Of a DNA stretch of 64,000 nt, positions 34,529 through 46,308 are shown one piece after another. The stretch covers positions 7,443,000 to 7,506,999 of the forward strand of contig NC_051098.1 in the NCBI RefSeq assembly GCF_901709675.1. Direction: 5' to 3'. Position 1 is the first letter of the stretch; every line of letters starts with the position of its first letter. The stretch comes from Syngnathus acus (taxonomy: Eukaryota; Chordata; Actinopteri; Syngnathiformes; Syngnathidae). Below the pieces are notes generated by a model that was not told where the DNA came from, did not search any database, and saw nothing but the letters and a program-made list of their open reading frames with translations. The position numbers were made by a program, and so were the translations under genes.

Positions 34529-37500
34529 TATTGCAGCATTCATGTCTAAAAAGTGAAATGAGATTAAGAACATGATGAGAAAAAACTAATCTCAGGACTC
34601 CCCTCAGATTCAAAACAGTAAAACAGCAGCTTCACAGCATGCGTTGCCTAATGTTATCAAAGGTAAGGTAGTATCTTGTTGTCCACAGCGGTTATCTTTT
34701 CTGGGTTTTTTTACACTTCAAAGATGCAAACAGATTAGGATAAAGGGTCTTTTTTTGTGTTTATTTATCTACTTTAATTTTTATTCTTGTACATTTTTTC
34801 ATGATGGTAACACTTTTTTTATTGAAATATTTATATTTATATTTACATCATTGAAATATTTATATTTTCTATCTGGAAATGTGTTCAAAACCCAAAGTTT
34901 TCTTTTTTTTAAATCATTATTTCTTATCCAGTCATTCAAAATTGCATGGCCTTGTAAAAAAAATACAAGCAAGACAATACAAGCCTTTCACCAAAAAGAT
35001 CAATTATTTTCTTTTTGACAGCTACAATTTATTTTGTCCTCCACAGTTTATCACCAACACCCCTTGCTTTTATTTTGTGAATATAGCGTGTTTATATTAA
35101 AGGCATCTCAAGGCAGCGGGAAATGGCTGAAGTGGAGGAAACATTTTGTTGACACTTCTCTTGTCTGCTCAGACGCTGTAACAAGATGATGAGCTCACAG
35201 AGCTGGTTAGTCATGCGCATGGGAGGTCACGAGCATGAGGAAGGTGGGATGAAGGTGTGGAAAGTGCTGGGAGTCAAAACTGGTCTAAAGCTTCGATCCA
35301 TATTAAGATGATGGACTGACCTTATGCAAGACTCAATCTTGCTTCCATCCAACATGCCTCTTAATGAATTCTTTTGGAGGATATAAGTTTTATTTCATCT
35401 GGTGATGCTCCACTCGCCCTCCCGTCTTAAATAAAGACTGCACTGTTTCTGCCGAGGATTTTCCTGAAATATCCACCAATTGTATATAATTAAAACTACC
35501 CGTTTTTATTTTTATCTTTGGCTTGCCTTCAAAATGTAATTAATCTTGAGACTTTTACGAGGAAGAAACAATTTGTTCTCCCCACTTTTTCACACTAACA
35601 GGAAATATTTTTTTTATGCTTTAAGTTAAATTTGGTCAAAAGATGCCTCCAGATGAATAGAAATTACTTTATTTTCTTCCATATTCACTTCTTATAGCTG
35701 TACCTAATATGTTTTATTGATGTTTTTGGCAAATTCTGAACAAAAAAAATACCATATCATGTCAAAGGTCACATCAGCATGTACCGGAAAGGGTTTTACC
35801 TCTTCAGCTGTGTTTTGACAAAACACCATTTGTCAATAAATCTTTCTGTCCATGCACCATTGTCTTCCCAGCACTTCATCCTTTAATATCCCAAAGTGCT
35901 ATTACAGTGTAGACACGGCTGTCTCTGACTCACTATATGAAAGGACATCACCTGACATCTTGTGTGTGTTTGGGTTGTGTTAGCACGGCAAAGGACACGA
36001 GTCAGTGAACAAGGTCTGACCACTGAACCGTACAGTCGGAGAGGACGACCGTGGGGGCTTTGCATGGAGCATAAGAGCTTGAGAAGCAGGGGTTCAGGGA
36101 GCCATCAACTCAATATACTCTAGTTAATATATGGACATCTTAAGGTATAATTATTGGAGGGATGAAATGAGAGGCTGTGATTGACTTGCAATCCAGTAAA
36201 CGTCTACAAAACATATTGCTTATATTGAGGTGCACGGGTAGCAGGGGGTGTCACCAGAGATATACTAACAGTTCTGGGGATTACAAATAGTATTTTCTAG
36301 GGCTCCTGTCAGTCATGGGCATGTAAAATTGTCAGCACTTCTTTTTAACAGCTCCCTTGATGGTGAACACTACTCGTTTGAATGCAGGCTTTTCTGTGTG
36401 GAATTTTTACTTAGATATTTTTATCCCTCTTTCTCACTCTGCCATAGTCCAAAAAGATTCAAGATGAGAAGACAAGACAGCAAGTGGAGTTTCATGTTTC
36501 GGTCTGAGTTCACTGACAAAAACAGGGAAGCCATTACCAAAATGCAAGCTGTAAAAAAGACTGTTGCCAAAGAGCAACGTCATATGGTGGCACTTGTTTT
36601 AGTGGCTTTGAGGCAACAAACAGTAAAAAGACCAAAACTCTCAGACTGTGCAACATTTCTTCTCCCTGCAAATAGCCGTGCTGTAATAACTGAAATTACA
36701 TTTACATTCAACCCCAAAAGATAATGTTGTCAATTAATTGCCAAAGATATATTATTGTTAGTTTTGTAAATGCAAACTGTAGTTCGAGTCAGCTTTTGAT
36801 TTTTAAAAAGCATTTTCGTTTTCATGTTATTGAAAATGTATTTTTTCCAAATTTATTTAGTTTTATTTAGGAAATATTCCTTTGGTAAAATAGCCTTGCT
36901 CTGAGTTCAAATCACAACTTTTCAGATTTCTATTCCTGTTTTACTGTTGGAAACGAACAGTTAACAACTTCATGCTCATGTTTGTGTGAAAGAAAGATGA
37001 AAACACTGAGCTCTTGGCAAGGCGAAAACAATTTAGTCCTTTTTGACATAAAGTCTTTTCCTCTGGAGAAGGTTATCTTTGGGATCTGTGCACCGGACCC
37101 AGACAGTGGTGCGTGGATGTTTTCACCGCCTGCTGCTGATTGAGCAAAGTGAAGACAACAAGCTGTACGCTGCTGTCAGCATACACCCACCGGAGGCTCG
37201 GTTCGCAGCTAATGATGAACGTGTGACTGCTGTATTGGAACAAACATGTCTGTGCTTCGTGTTAGAGAACTTTCAGTCGAACTAAAAATAGAAATCCCCC
37301 TAAATTAAATGTCATAATGTCACTGCGAAAATGTACGTAAGCATTTACCTACATATTTCATGCATATAATAAATTGTATTGAAACATTTGGCAAGATTCT
37401 GAAGGCAGAAGTGGATAGTAAAGAGCTCCATTTGCTCAGTTACATTTAATACATTGAAGTATTTTCATTTGTACTTCTCAGAGTAGTTTTAATGCAATAT

Positions 37501-39894
37501 AGATTTGATATCAAAGTGCTCTAAAACAGGCCTCAACCTATAGAGAAATGTTAAGTACAGTATCACCAATATGTGTTCTTCTCAGAGTGTAGGTGTGAAA
37601 AAGGAAACTACTAGCTGACCCCTGTCTTTTTTTTTTTTTGCCCCGCTCTTCTTCTCTGTGCTGTTGACAGTTCACTGTCAGGACTGTTGATAAAACAAGC
37701 TGTTTCCTACAAACAAGCTTCCAAAGTGACACCGAAACAAGTTAATGATGAGCAGCAAAGGTGGATTCCCGCTTATTAAATCTAAGGCTGGTCTAAGGTG
37801 CAGAAAGCCCTTTTTTTATTTCTTATTTCTAAGCCTGAAATTCTTTACTGGAAGGCAATGGGTGTTCATTTTCAGTTGATTATGATGTATATCCTCAAGG
37901 CAATAATAGAGTTTGCCTCATTAATCAAAGTCAATACATCCTTGAAAGTAAACATGATGTCAGTGTGAAGGAGCAAGCAAAGATAAATTAGGCTTGAAAT
38001 GTGTAATGAGACATAAACAACATTTTATGAAATATCTTGTGGAAGTGGTTAAAGGTTATGGAGTTCCACAAACTTTTCTCTCCAAAGGCCGAATACTGGT
38101 CTGTGTAGGATATAATGTTTTCTTTTTCCCTGGGGGAGCCCAAAATGATTCACGAATACAATTTGATTATTCATAACATTATTTGTTTAAATTGCATACA
38201 CAGTTATGCCAATGTTTTGTAAATGACTACCAGAATAAAGCTGGCTGAATAAAATTTTACGTTATGACCAGACCCAAAGCAGTATTATTCATTATTTATT
38301 TATTTACAATCTTACTGGATTACGGACTGGAAAGACAAACAAATCACAGGCCGCACATGTTGTGCCTTGAGTCATGCCAAAGATGAACGATAGTGGTGAG
38401 CTGAAGATCTGAAAAAGGGAAAGAAAATCCCACATGGACAGACAAAAAGAAAAAATACAGTGCACAACCTTTTCCCTTTATAGGCCATCTTCAGATCAAC
38501 GGAGACCCAGGAAATTAAAGAAACAAATCACATATCCACAGCTGCTCTGTTCAACTACAACTCATGAATCAGTTAGAGACACCAAGATGCTGCTAAACAA
38601 ATGATGGCTACTTCAGGGCCTCACAATGCTTGTTCTGTTTCCACACACAAACAGCAATACTGTCGACCCTATTTCGTATTTAAAAAAACCTGCCCCTTCA
38701 TAGGGGTTTAACTAATTGATCTTCCTGTCGATCTAGGTTCTATTTGCCATAGTCTATCTAAAATTTGTGGGACCATTTGCTTTGGAAAATGCTTCTGAAA
38801 GAAATTCCGATTTTAAAACGAGACAAGTCAAGCAACGAAGACTTCAACACTGTCAAAAAAGGACTGAATACCTACCTTACTTCCATTTCCAACATCACAT
38901 TTTTGTAAAGTGGGATTTTATGTAAAGATCGTGACCAAAACAAAATGATGGACTGGACTGCACAAGGCACTTTGGATTGCATTGTTTCCAATTGCCGCAA
39001 GATATGAACGGCTCATTGAAAAAACATACAAAATAAAAACCCCACCAATTCCCATTACCATTGTGTCAAAATATGGGGGGGAAAAGCAAAGGCAAATTCC
39101 TCCTCTTTAAACAGCTGCATGCACAATAACAGCTGTGGGTAGCCAATTTTGAACCGCAAGTCATGTGTCATTGGGTGGAATGGAATTAAACTAACACATA
39201 TTACAGAAATAAAACCAATGTGGTATTTGTTGATAGTACTTTAATTTTAATTCAAACCACAGGGAGCATTTTTTCTGCAAGAGTCAGCTGTTTGACCTAT
39301 GAGGAAACCACAAATCCATTTAGCTGACTTGAAAATCAAACACTGAAAGTTTTAGCGCCCAATATCTGCAAATAGTATGTTTTGAATGTAGCTCGACAGT
39401 ATCAACACATCTTGGTGGATTGTTAAATTAAAAGTATGATGGCATAGTACCTAAAGAACCCCAGTATAACCGTAGCGGCAGTAAGACAAAAATTAACTAT
39501 GGAACAGAATTTCATTTGTCAAACTCTTTCCCTAGACGGAGGGGATGTCAGAGAGTGGCCAATGGTGGCCAAGGCCTTGCAGACACTACAACGGCTGTCT
39601 GATGTCACGAAGCCCCCTACCGGGTCCAGATGGTGTTCTGGTCCCTCGACTGCTCCTGGGTCAAAAACAATCCTGGTTGGTTGGGGTGTGTGATGGTGAT
39701 GGTTCGGTGGGCTGGGAAGTGGTGTCTCAATGGGTTAAATGAGGCCTGACCACAAAGCACCCGAATGGTGTGCCAGATAGGGACGGTTCCTGAGCCCGCG
39801 GCATCATATTTGTGCTGGGATTTCGGATGCTCCTTCTGTGTTCTGGGGGTTGGCCGAGTTTGAATGTAGCACAAACCAGTTTATTGCTTAAAGC
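34529..39894. other. intergenic sequence, no gene seen
   Basis: No recognised gene or repeat. An open frame of 131 codons at 36329-36724 (plus) has no family match. A GC-richer stretch at 39530-39870 is unrecognised and may be a decayed repeat. Confidence 0.45.
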
Positions 39895-39934
39895 AGGGTG
39901 AAGCCAAGTGTGGTCCTATGGAGCTGCTGTCTGG

Positions 39935-40140
39935 CCTGTTTTGTAAATTTCCCACGCCAGCCAGTTGCAGGGTACATATAGAGACGATCAACCAATCACA
40001 CCCACACGCATACCGACACTCAGCGGGAATCGATTCCACGCTGCCCGCACACAAGTCAGCCGAATGTAACCACTGGCGACTGTTTCTATCAGTTGTAGTG
40101 AGATGGGCATCTGTTAGTGACGGAGTGAGAGGTTAATCGG
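39935..40140 (-). mobile_element. degenerate relic of the tRNA-headed SINE
   Basis: CAGCCAGTTGCAGGGTACAT and ATAGAGACGATCAACCAATC, then GGGAATCGATTCCACGC, line up with the middle and head of the SINE at 14294-14658 (GCCAGCCAATCGCAGGGCAC and so on), with many changes. Its CATC tail is not preserved. Confidence 0.55.
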
Positions 40141-40193
40141 CACTTGACCCAGGTCGAGACGATTACATGGATGGATTTAAAAGCGTTTATGTC

Positions 40194-40465
40194 TAGGGAT
40201 GGGAGTTGAGAAACAGTTCCTGTTGAGGACCTGTTCCCACATTACCAATTTCTTGGAATTGTTTGCTATTTTTTCGAACAATTCCCTTCACGATTCCAGT
40301 CAGCACAAATTACATCACTACGCATGTTACGTTACGCACACTACGCAACATGCTCGCGGCGTAAGTTAAGAGTGCAGCCAGAAACAATGATGGCACATGC
40401 GAGGCTGAAGCTCTCTGAACTTTGGCTACATTTCACTAAGAAGGACGAGGATAGACACTCTACCA
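40194..40465 (+). mobile_element. hAT element 5' fragment with BED-finger coding remnant
   Basis: It begins TAGGGATGGGAGTTGAG, like the terminus of hAT elements common in fish. At 40387 a frame opens ATG ATG and reads MMAHARLKLSELWLHFTKKD followed by EDR. This is the start of a BED zinc finger (W-HF-K pattern), the N-terminal DNA-binding module of hAT transposases and ZBED proteins. The frame leaves the motif after about 24 residues, before the zinc-binding Cys pair, so it is a truncated pseudogene fragment. No right end found. Confidence 0.6.
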
Positions 40466-41364
40466 CTAGGCCACTGAGCTGGTCCACCTCAAAACCCTAA
40501 CCATTGTTCCATCCTACTACGTATATAATTACCCATGCATTTGATTACGATAATTTTTATGGAAGCCGTTTTGAACATCAGTCAAGAAAAGGTTGTGGCA
40601 AGGTCTTCCGGGCCACATAAAATTAATCGGAGGGCCAAAGAGGGCCCACGGACCTTGAGTGTAACATCTGTGACCAAGAGGTTGCATTGTATCATATCAG
40701 AAAAATAACTTGTGTTCACCAATTGAATAAAATCGGCAAGTCCTGTGCTGCTCTGCTGACCATGACCCCCTGATGTGGTGGCATATGTTAATAAAATGCA
40801 ATGCAGAACTCGTCCTGCATCCTCATTTGCTTGCATGTCAAAATTAATTTTGTTTATTACTGAGAATGCCATGAGCCTACGCTGCAGCATCCACTTGCCT
40901 GTGCGTGTCTTGGTTTGTGTATGGGCATGAATATTGCTCAGCCCTGCTTAAGCACGGACACTGTGTGCATGGATGTAACTGACAGCCTCATATACCAATC
41001 TCCATATTCATTGTTCTCATTTAAATACAGTGCTTATTGGGTGATGGTGGTGATTATTACCTGTTGTGCATCGTGAAGGGCATGTGCTCCCACTGGGCCT
41101 TTTTTTTGTTTGTTAGAGAAACCTGAGTATTGCTCACTGGGGACTGGTGAGACATGACAGCAGCATGGCAGTTCCTCTCCACAACAGAAGAGGTTCTCCG
41201 TTATCAAGCCATTGAGAGCTATCATGCAGGAAATGCAACAGCTGTTATGTATATCTTCCGAAGGAACTTATGCAAATTGTTATTTATCTTATGGAAAGAT
41301 GTGAAAAGTTTGAAAGATTGATAGGAAAGATCAACTGATACAGATGCAGCTATGTGTGTGTCTG
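40466..41364. other. intergenic sequence, nothing recognised
   Basis: No gene, RNA or repeat family seen. Confidence 0.5.
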
Positions 41365-41383
41365 CCCCCCCCCCCCCCCCCCC
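41365..41383. repeat. poly-C tract (19 C)
   Basis: Nineteen consecutive C on the plus strand. Confidence 0.95.
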
Positions 41384-41490
41384 AAGATCCCAGTGGAAAG
41401 AAACCCGTTTAAAGTTGACAAGACACACACGCTGGATTCACAGCTATTCTTGTCGCATTTAGGATTGCCTGACTGATCATGTGACTCTGT

Positions 41491-41893
41491 ATCCATCCAT
41501 CCATCCATCCATCCATCCATCCATCCATCCATCCATCCATCCATCCATCCATCCATCCATCCATCCATCCATCCATCCATCCATCCATCCATCCATCCAA
41601 GCCGCACGAGGGTTGCGGGCGTGCTGGAGCTTATCCCAGCAGTCATCGGGCAGTAGGTGTGGGAAACCCTGAACTGGTTGCCAGCCAATTGCAGGGCACA
41701 CATAGATGAACAACCATTCGCACTTGCCCTCACGGGCAATTTCGCGTGTTCAATCAGTCTACCATGCATTTTTTGTTTTGTTTTTTGGGACGTGGGAGGA
41801 GTAATCCACGCAGGCACAGGGAGAACTTGCAAACTCCACACAGGGAGGACCGGAGCCGGAATCAAACCCGCAACCTCTGAACTAAAAGGCGGA
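41491..41893 (-). mobile_element. 5'-truncated tRNA-headed SINE with expanded tail
   Basis: On the minus strand it carries the B-box region (GCGGGTTTGATTCCGGCTCC), CCCTGTGTGGAGTTTGCAAG, GGCTGGCAACCAGTTCAGGG and GGGATAAGCTCCAGCACGCC. It ends in about 27 GGAT units (41491-41599 on the plus strand as CATC). The first ~40 bases of the head are missing or replaced. A 186-codon open frame starting at 41657 (plus) runs through it and is an artefact of the repeat plus flank. Confidence 0.8.
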
Positions 41894-44306
41894 TGGAGTA
41901 AAATTAGACTTACAAAATCAAAGACAGTTAAAACATTAAAGCAACGTCAAAACAGTAAACAGCATAAAACACGAAATTTTCCTTTCCAGCTTTGTTTTTC
42001 CTGCTTTTTCTGCACCTCTCTTTCGAGTTGCACCGACAAATGGGAACCACCAGTTGTCAATTTAATTTTGTGCTCTGCTGGCGGACCCATGCAACTTGTG
42101 CGCTTTTGTTGCCATGCAGAGCTTGTGCCATTTTTGGCTAAGGCCAGGAGGAAGAATAGGTGTTTACCTAATGTGGCTCCCTGGTATTTCATTCACCAAG
42201 TGTGTTCACTTAGTTAATGTACAGATCTTTTAAATACATTAACATTTTTATTCCAAAATACAAACCATGAGGAAAATGTATAAAATGCACCATTCCAGTA
42301 CAGAAGGTGTAGAATATTAAGTACAAGCCTGTGTTAGATAAACAGCAGCGTCAATGTATTATTTAATTGCAACCATTCCGCATGCAATAAGGCTGCTTCA
42401 GTTTCCCTGGTAGCCTACTGTATGCAGCTTCCCTATAGCGGTGTTCAAATATAACATTAATGAAACCAAGGGGGTGGGGCGGATTAGCCTCCACGTATTA
42501 TTGTTATTTTATGATGATTATTATTTTTTGCAGTGGTTCTATTTCCGTGAGTCAAGGAGGATATTCTTGACACTGATGATGCCTGAGTGTTAAGGCAGTC
42601 TTGTGCTGAATATTTCCTCTTATGGGAACAACAGCAATGTTCATGTGGTCATGTGTGGGAGGACTATGCGGGCAACAGCATAAACCTTGATCGTCATCTG
42701 GGACTAGCAGAAACATTTTTTTATTTCCTATTGTGAAAGGCATGTGGACCTTTCGGGCAGATAGCGTCAGCTTCCATTTCCACCATAGTCTTCTTGTGAA
42801 CACCTCAAGCAGTATGAGGCCTTGGGATGGCCAGCATTCATTCGCTTTGCTTTGTAGCTTCTCCTCTCTGGTTGGAATAAGATGATGCTATTTGTTTTGG
42901 ACAACATCCTCGCTTACAGTATTGGTTCCTGAATTTGAAATATAACAGTGATTTGCCTTCAGGCTCAGCATGTGTGCTTACTTTGTGATTGTAATGAAAC
43001 ACTGGTCTTGATATCGCTCTGACCGCATGTTGCTGTGCAAATAAAGGCCTGTATAGAAAGCCAATCAATAATACTACAACTGATCTCAATCCAATTTGCC
43101 TTCTGCTCATACAGCAAACACGACAGCTTCTGGCTTTACTGGACTTTGCCTTTTGCTGCTTCTGTGCGTCTTGTGTTTGTGGGAAACAACATCCCCCCTT
43201 CCCTTCTCCCTCCCTCTCTTGCTCTCTCTCATGTTCATAAAAGCTGTTTCTCAATGAGGCTACAAAAAAAGCTTTCTGAAAGGTCAGCATGGCAAGAAAT
43301 GTTCAGAAAGGTGACCAGACACAACCGCTGTGGTCCATCAATGTTGCTTTTCAATTCTGTGGCAGACGTGAGCGCATGTTATCTTTCTCACCACTATGAC
43401 CTGCTAGAGAAAAGTGAACATCTGGCGCTTGTATTGTGCTGCTTTTTAATGGTTGTTTACAAGATGCAACATTATGAATATCGTGGAAGCATATTTGAAC
43501 CTGTTGTGTTCCCACACGGGGCCGTGCAGTTGTCAATCGACAGCCTCCCCCGGCCAATATTATTTCTTCTTTCCTTGTTCTGATGCTGATTGAGGTACAA
43601 ATGTTTTCCACATTGATTTTATGCATTATGCTGCTATATGTGAACAGTTCACCTGTGAAGATATTTTAAGCCCAATTCTACATAACCGACAGAACTGATC
43701 ACTTAATTTTGATTGTATGATTTGACTCATGACGTTCTTAACCCAAATAATGATCTGACTTGACTTGCTTGACATTTAGTTGTGACCTGGCTTCCCTTGT
43801 TTTTTTTGTCCACACAGAAACTTGGCATGACGTACTCCCATCTTTGCTCAACATGCATATTTTAGTAATGTGGAAAGAGGCCAGAACAGAGAAAACCAAC
43901 ACGCCAACACCAGACAGGATGGCCCAAGCCAAGATTCAAACTAAAATAAAACGGATGCAAATGTGCTGTGATATTGTTATAGAAATGTCAAAGTTAATAA
44001 GTTAAAAACTTCAAAAGGGTATGTTTGAATTTGATTTTTATCTAGGCTAAGTACAAACAATGTTACAATAGTTTCAGTTTTAGTAGATTTATTTTTGTTG
44101 TTTATCTGAGATGTGCTTAAAAACCATCAATGCCATTTTTTACGTAATGTTTTGTGAACATCATCCTCTTGTTGGATTTGCACTGTTAAAAGCGTGAAAT
44201 GTTGCAGCATGACATAAATAAATTGTTTGTGCAGTACATGGCACAGTTAAAGCCATCATAATTACATTACAAAGTTAGTCAACTGATTTCAATGTCTTCC
44301 ATAGAA
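41894..44306. other. intergenic sequence with one long unexplained open frame
   Basis: An open frame of 182 codons at 43035-43583 (plus) has no family match and hydrophobic, low-order composition. I do not call it a gene. No repeat family recognised in the rest. Confidence 0.4.
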
Positions 44307-44308
44307 TA

Positions 44309-44720
44309 CCGTATTTTCCGGACTATAAGGCGCACCTAAAAACCTAACATTTTCTCAAAAGCCGGCAGTGCGCCTTATAGTCCGGTGCGCCTTATATATG
44401 GACCAAATTCCTAAATTGAAACTGGCCCGAAGCATTGTGTCATGAATTCAATCATAAGTGGCCTGCTGAAGACTATGAATCATGAGCCAAAAAGACTATG
44501 GATCATTATTTTGTGATTCTAAAGTAATTTGTTGCATCTGAAGTTGAAATAAAAAAGATAAAACGGAAAATGATTTGATTTGGTTTAAAAATCTGACATG
44601 ATGCATTAATGGTGCGCCTTATAGTCCGGTGCGCCTTATATAAGGACAAAGTTTTAAAATGGGCCATTCATTGAAGGTGCGCCTTATAGTCCGGTGCGCC
44701 TTATAGTCCGGAAAATACGG
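44309..44720. mobile_element. 412-bp MITE with perfect 28-bp inverted ends (CCGTATTTTCC family)
   Basis: The left end CCGTATTTTCCGGACTATAA plus GGCGCACC is repeated perfectly inverted at the right end, flanked by TA (44307-44308 and 44721-44722). The word GCGCCTTATAGTCCG or its complement recurs at least five times inside, so the ends are internally amplified. No coding capacity. Confidence 0.9.
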
Positions 44721-44722
44721 TA

Positions 44723-45461
44723 ATTAGTATCACAGTAGGAGGTATGCTGTCACCTCTTTCTGCATACCTTTTTCATTTCACCTCTATACATCACAAATCT
44801 TCATTGTCTAAATATAAAAATCTACCGTTCACCTGCCATCTCCAAAGGTGTTTAGCATTCTGAAACGTTATTGACTCATTTACAGCAACATGTTCTTGAT
44901 TGTGTCTTGCGACAAAAGATATAACAAGATACAACAGCACAGGCACTACAAATAATAATTGTGATATCATGAGTTGTGAGGTTTTGTCAAAAACAAACAA
45001 ACAAAAAAAGCTCTGCCGTGTTAATATGTGATAGCTTGCGTGCACAGGGGGGCAGTGTAGAATCACATTGCCTGAGGTAACGTCACCCAAAAAGTGCTAT
45101 TTAGGCTTTCAAGGCAGAAAATGAGCATCCATTATGGTTGATATCTGATATTTATTTCAGTAATTTCCAGTATGCTTTTTCCACTTGCTCCCTGATATTA
45201 CTTTAAGCTTTTTGATGCTCTTTTACTGTCCGCCATTTTGTATTACTAACCCTCAAAGGAGTGACTGTTTCTTTTTTTCATTAAAATAAGTCACTTCCAT
45301 CCATAAGATGCTGTACATGTTGACTGTGAGTGTTTGGTTCACGTGAGTGATCAAGAGCATTTGAGAGGGAATGTTAGGCTCATTAGAGACATGAGTCATT
45401 ATTTCCTGTCCTTTCAACACTCCTGTGTTGAGCATAGGCTTGGTCAAAACCCCAAGGCTAA
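44723..45461. other. intergenic sequence, nothing recognised
   Basis: No gene, RNA or repeat family seen. Confidence 0.5.
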
Positions 45462-45484
45462 CCCCCCCCCCCCCCCCCCCCCCC
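45462..45484. repeat. poly-C tract (23 C)
   Basis: Twenty-three consecutive C on the plus strand, the longest homopolymer I noted in the window. Confidence 0.95.
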
Positions 45485-46206
45485 ACGCTTGTGTGAATAA
45501 TTCAATAACCCCCGACACCCTCATGGAACAATTAAGACATTATTACACCCTCTGTTGGAGTTCATGCTCTGGGCTGAAGATGTATCATCAACACGATTCT
45601 CTTCTTCATCCTGGCCCACTGTGAAGCATTGGCCAGTTTGACCCATTTTACACCGTGGCCTACTTCTATATAAATGACCCCGCCACACACTCTCACACGC
45701 ACACACAATTGCCACCATGATCATTCAGTGGGCAGAAACATGGCACCCTTAGTCACGTTGGTGCCAGCAACTGTGCAATGCTGGACGCTCATGCAACCAA
45801 GCGGTGGGTGGGCGCAGGTTGAGCATCATTAGGGTCTGAAAGGTGGTGTGTAGGCAACTCTGACGGCTCCTTTTCAACCGTACAGTATATATATTCCCCA
45901 CAATCTATCTACTACCTATTACCTGTCAACAGGTTGTGAATAGGCCCACTGCGCACTTATCTTTCTGTCACCCACCCACCTCTTCATCTGAGAACGCATT
46001 GCTGACCATCACCTCTTCTTTCCACACTGCCCTCCAAAGGTATTAGAACAGTAAGATCAACATTTCAGGTTTTTTTTTCCAAGCATCTACTATAAACCTG
46101 ATACACAACTTACAAAATAGCACCTCTTGCTTATTATTACAATTACTTTGATTTTTATTATTATACCTTATTGGCTTATCTTATTTGTGCTTGAGCAATG
46201 CTGAAT
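45485..46206. other. intergenic sequence, nothing recognised
   Basis: No gene, RNA or repeat family seen. Confidence 0.5.
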
Positions 46207-46241
<35 letters not shown>

Positions 46242-46308
46242 GTATATGTGTGTGCGTTCGTTCGTGCGTGCGTGCGCGTACGTGCGTGCGTGCGTGTGCA
46301 TGTGTGTT
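46207..46308. repeat. (TG)n / (TGCG)n microsatellite
   Basis: TG repeats pass into TATATGTG and then CGTGCGTG units. Confidence 0.95.

Noticed and set aside
41657-42217. 186-codon open frame on the plus strand
   Set aside because: The first ~75 codons are antisense SINE sequence and the remainder is unmatched flank.
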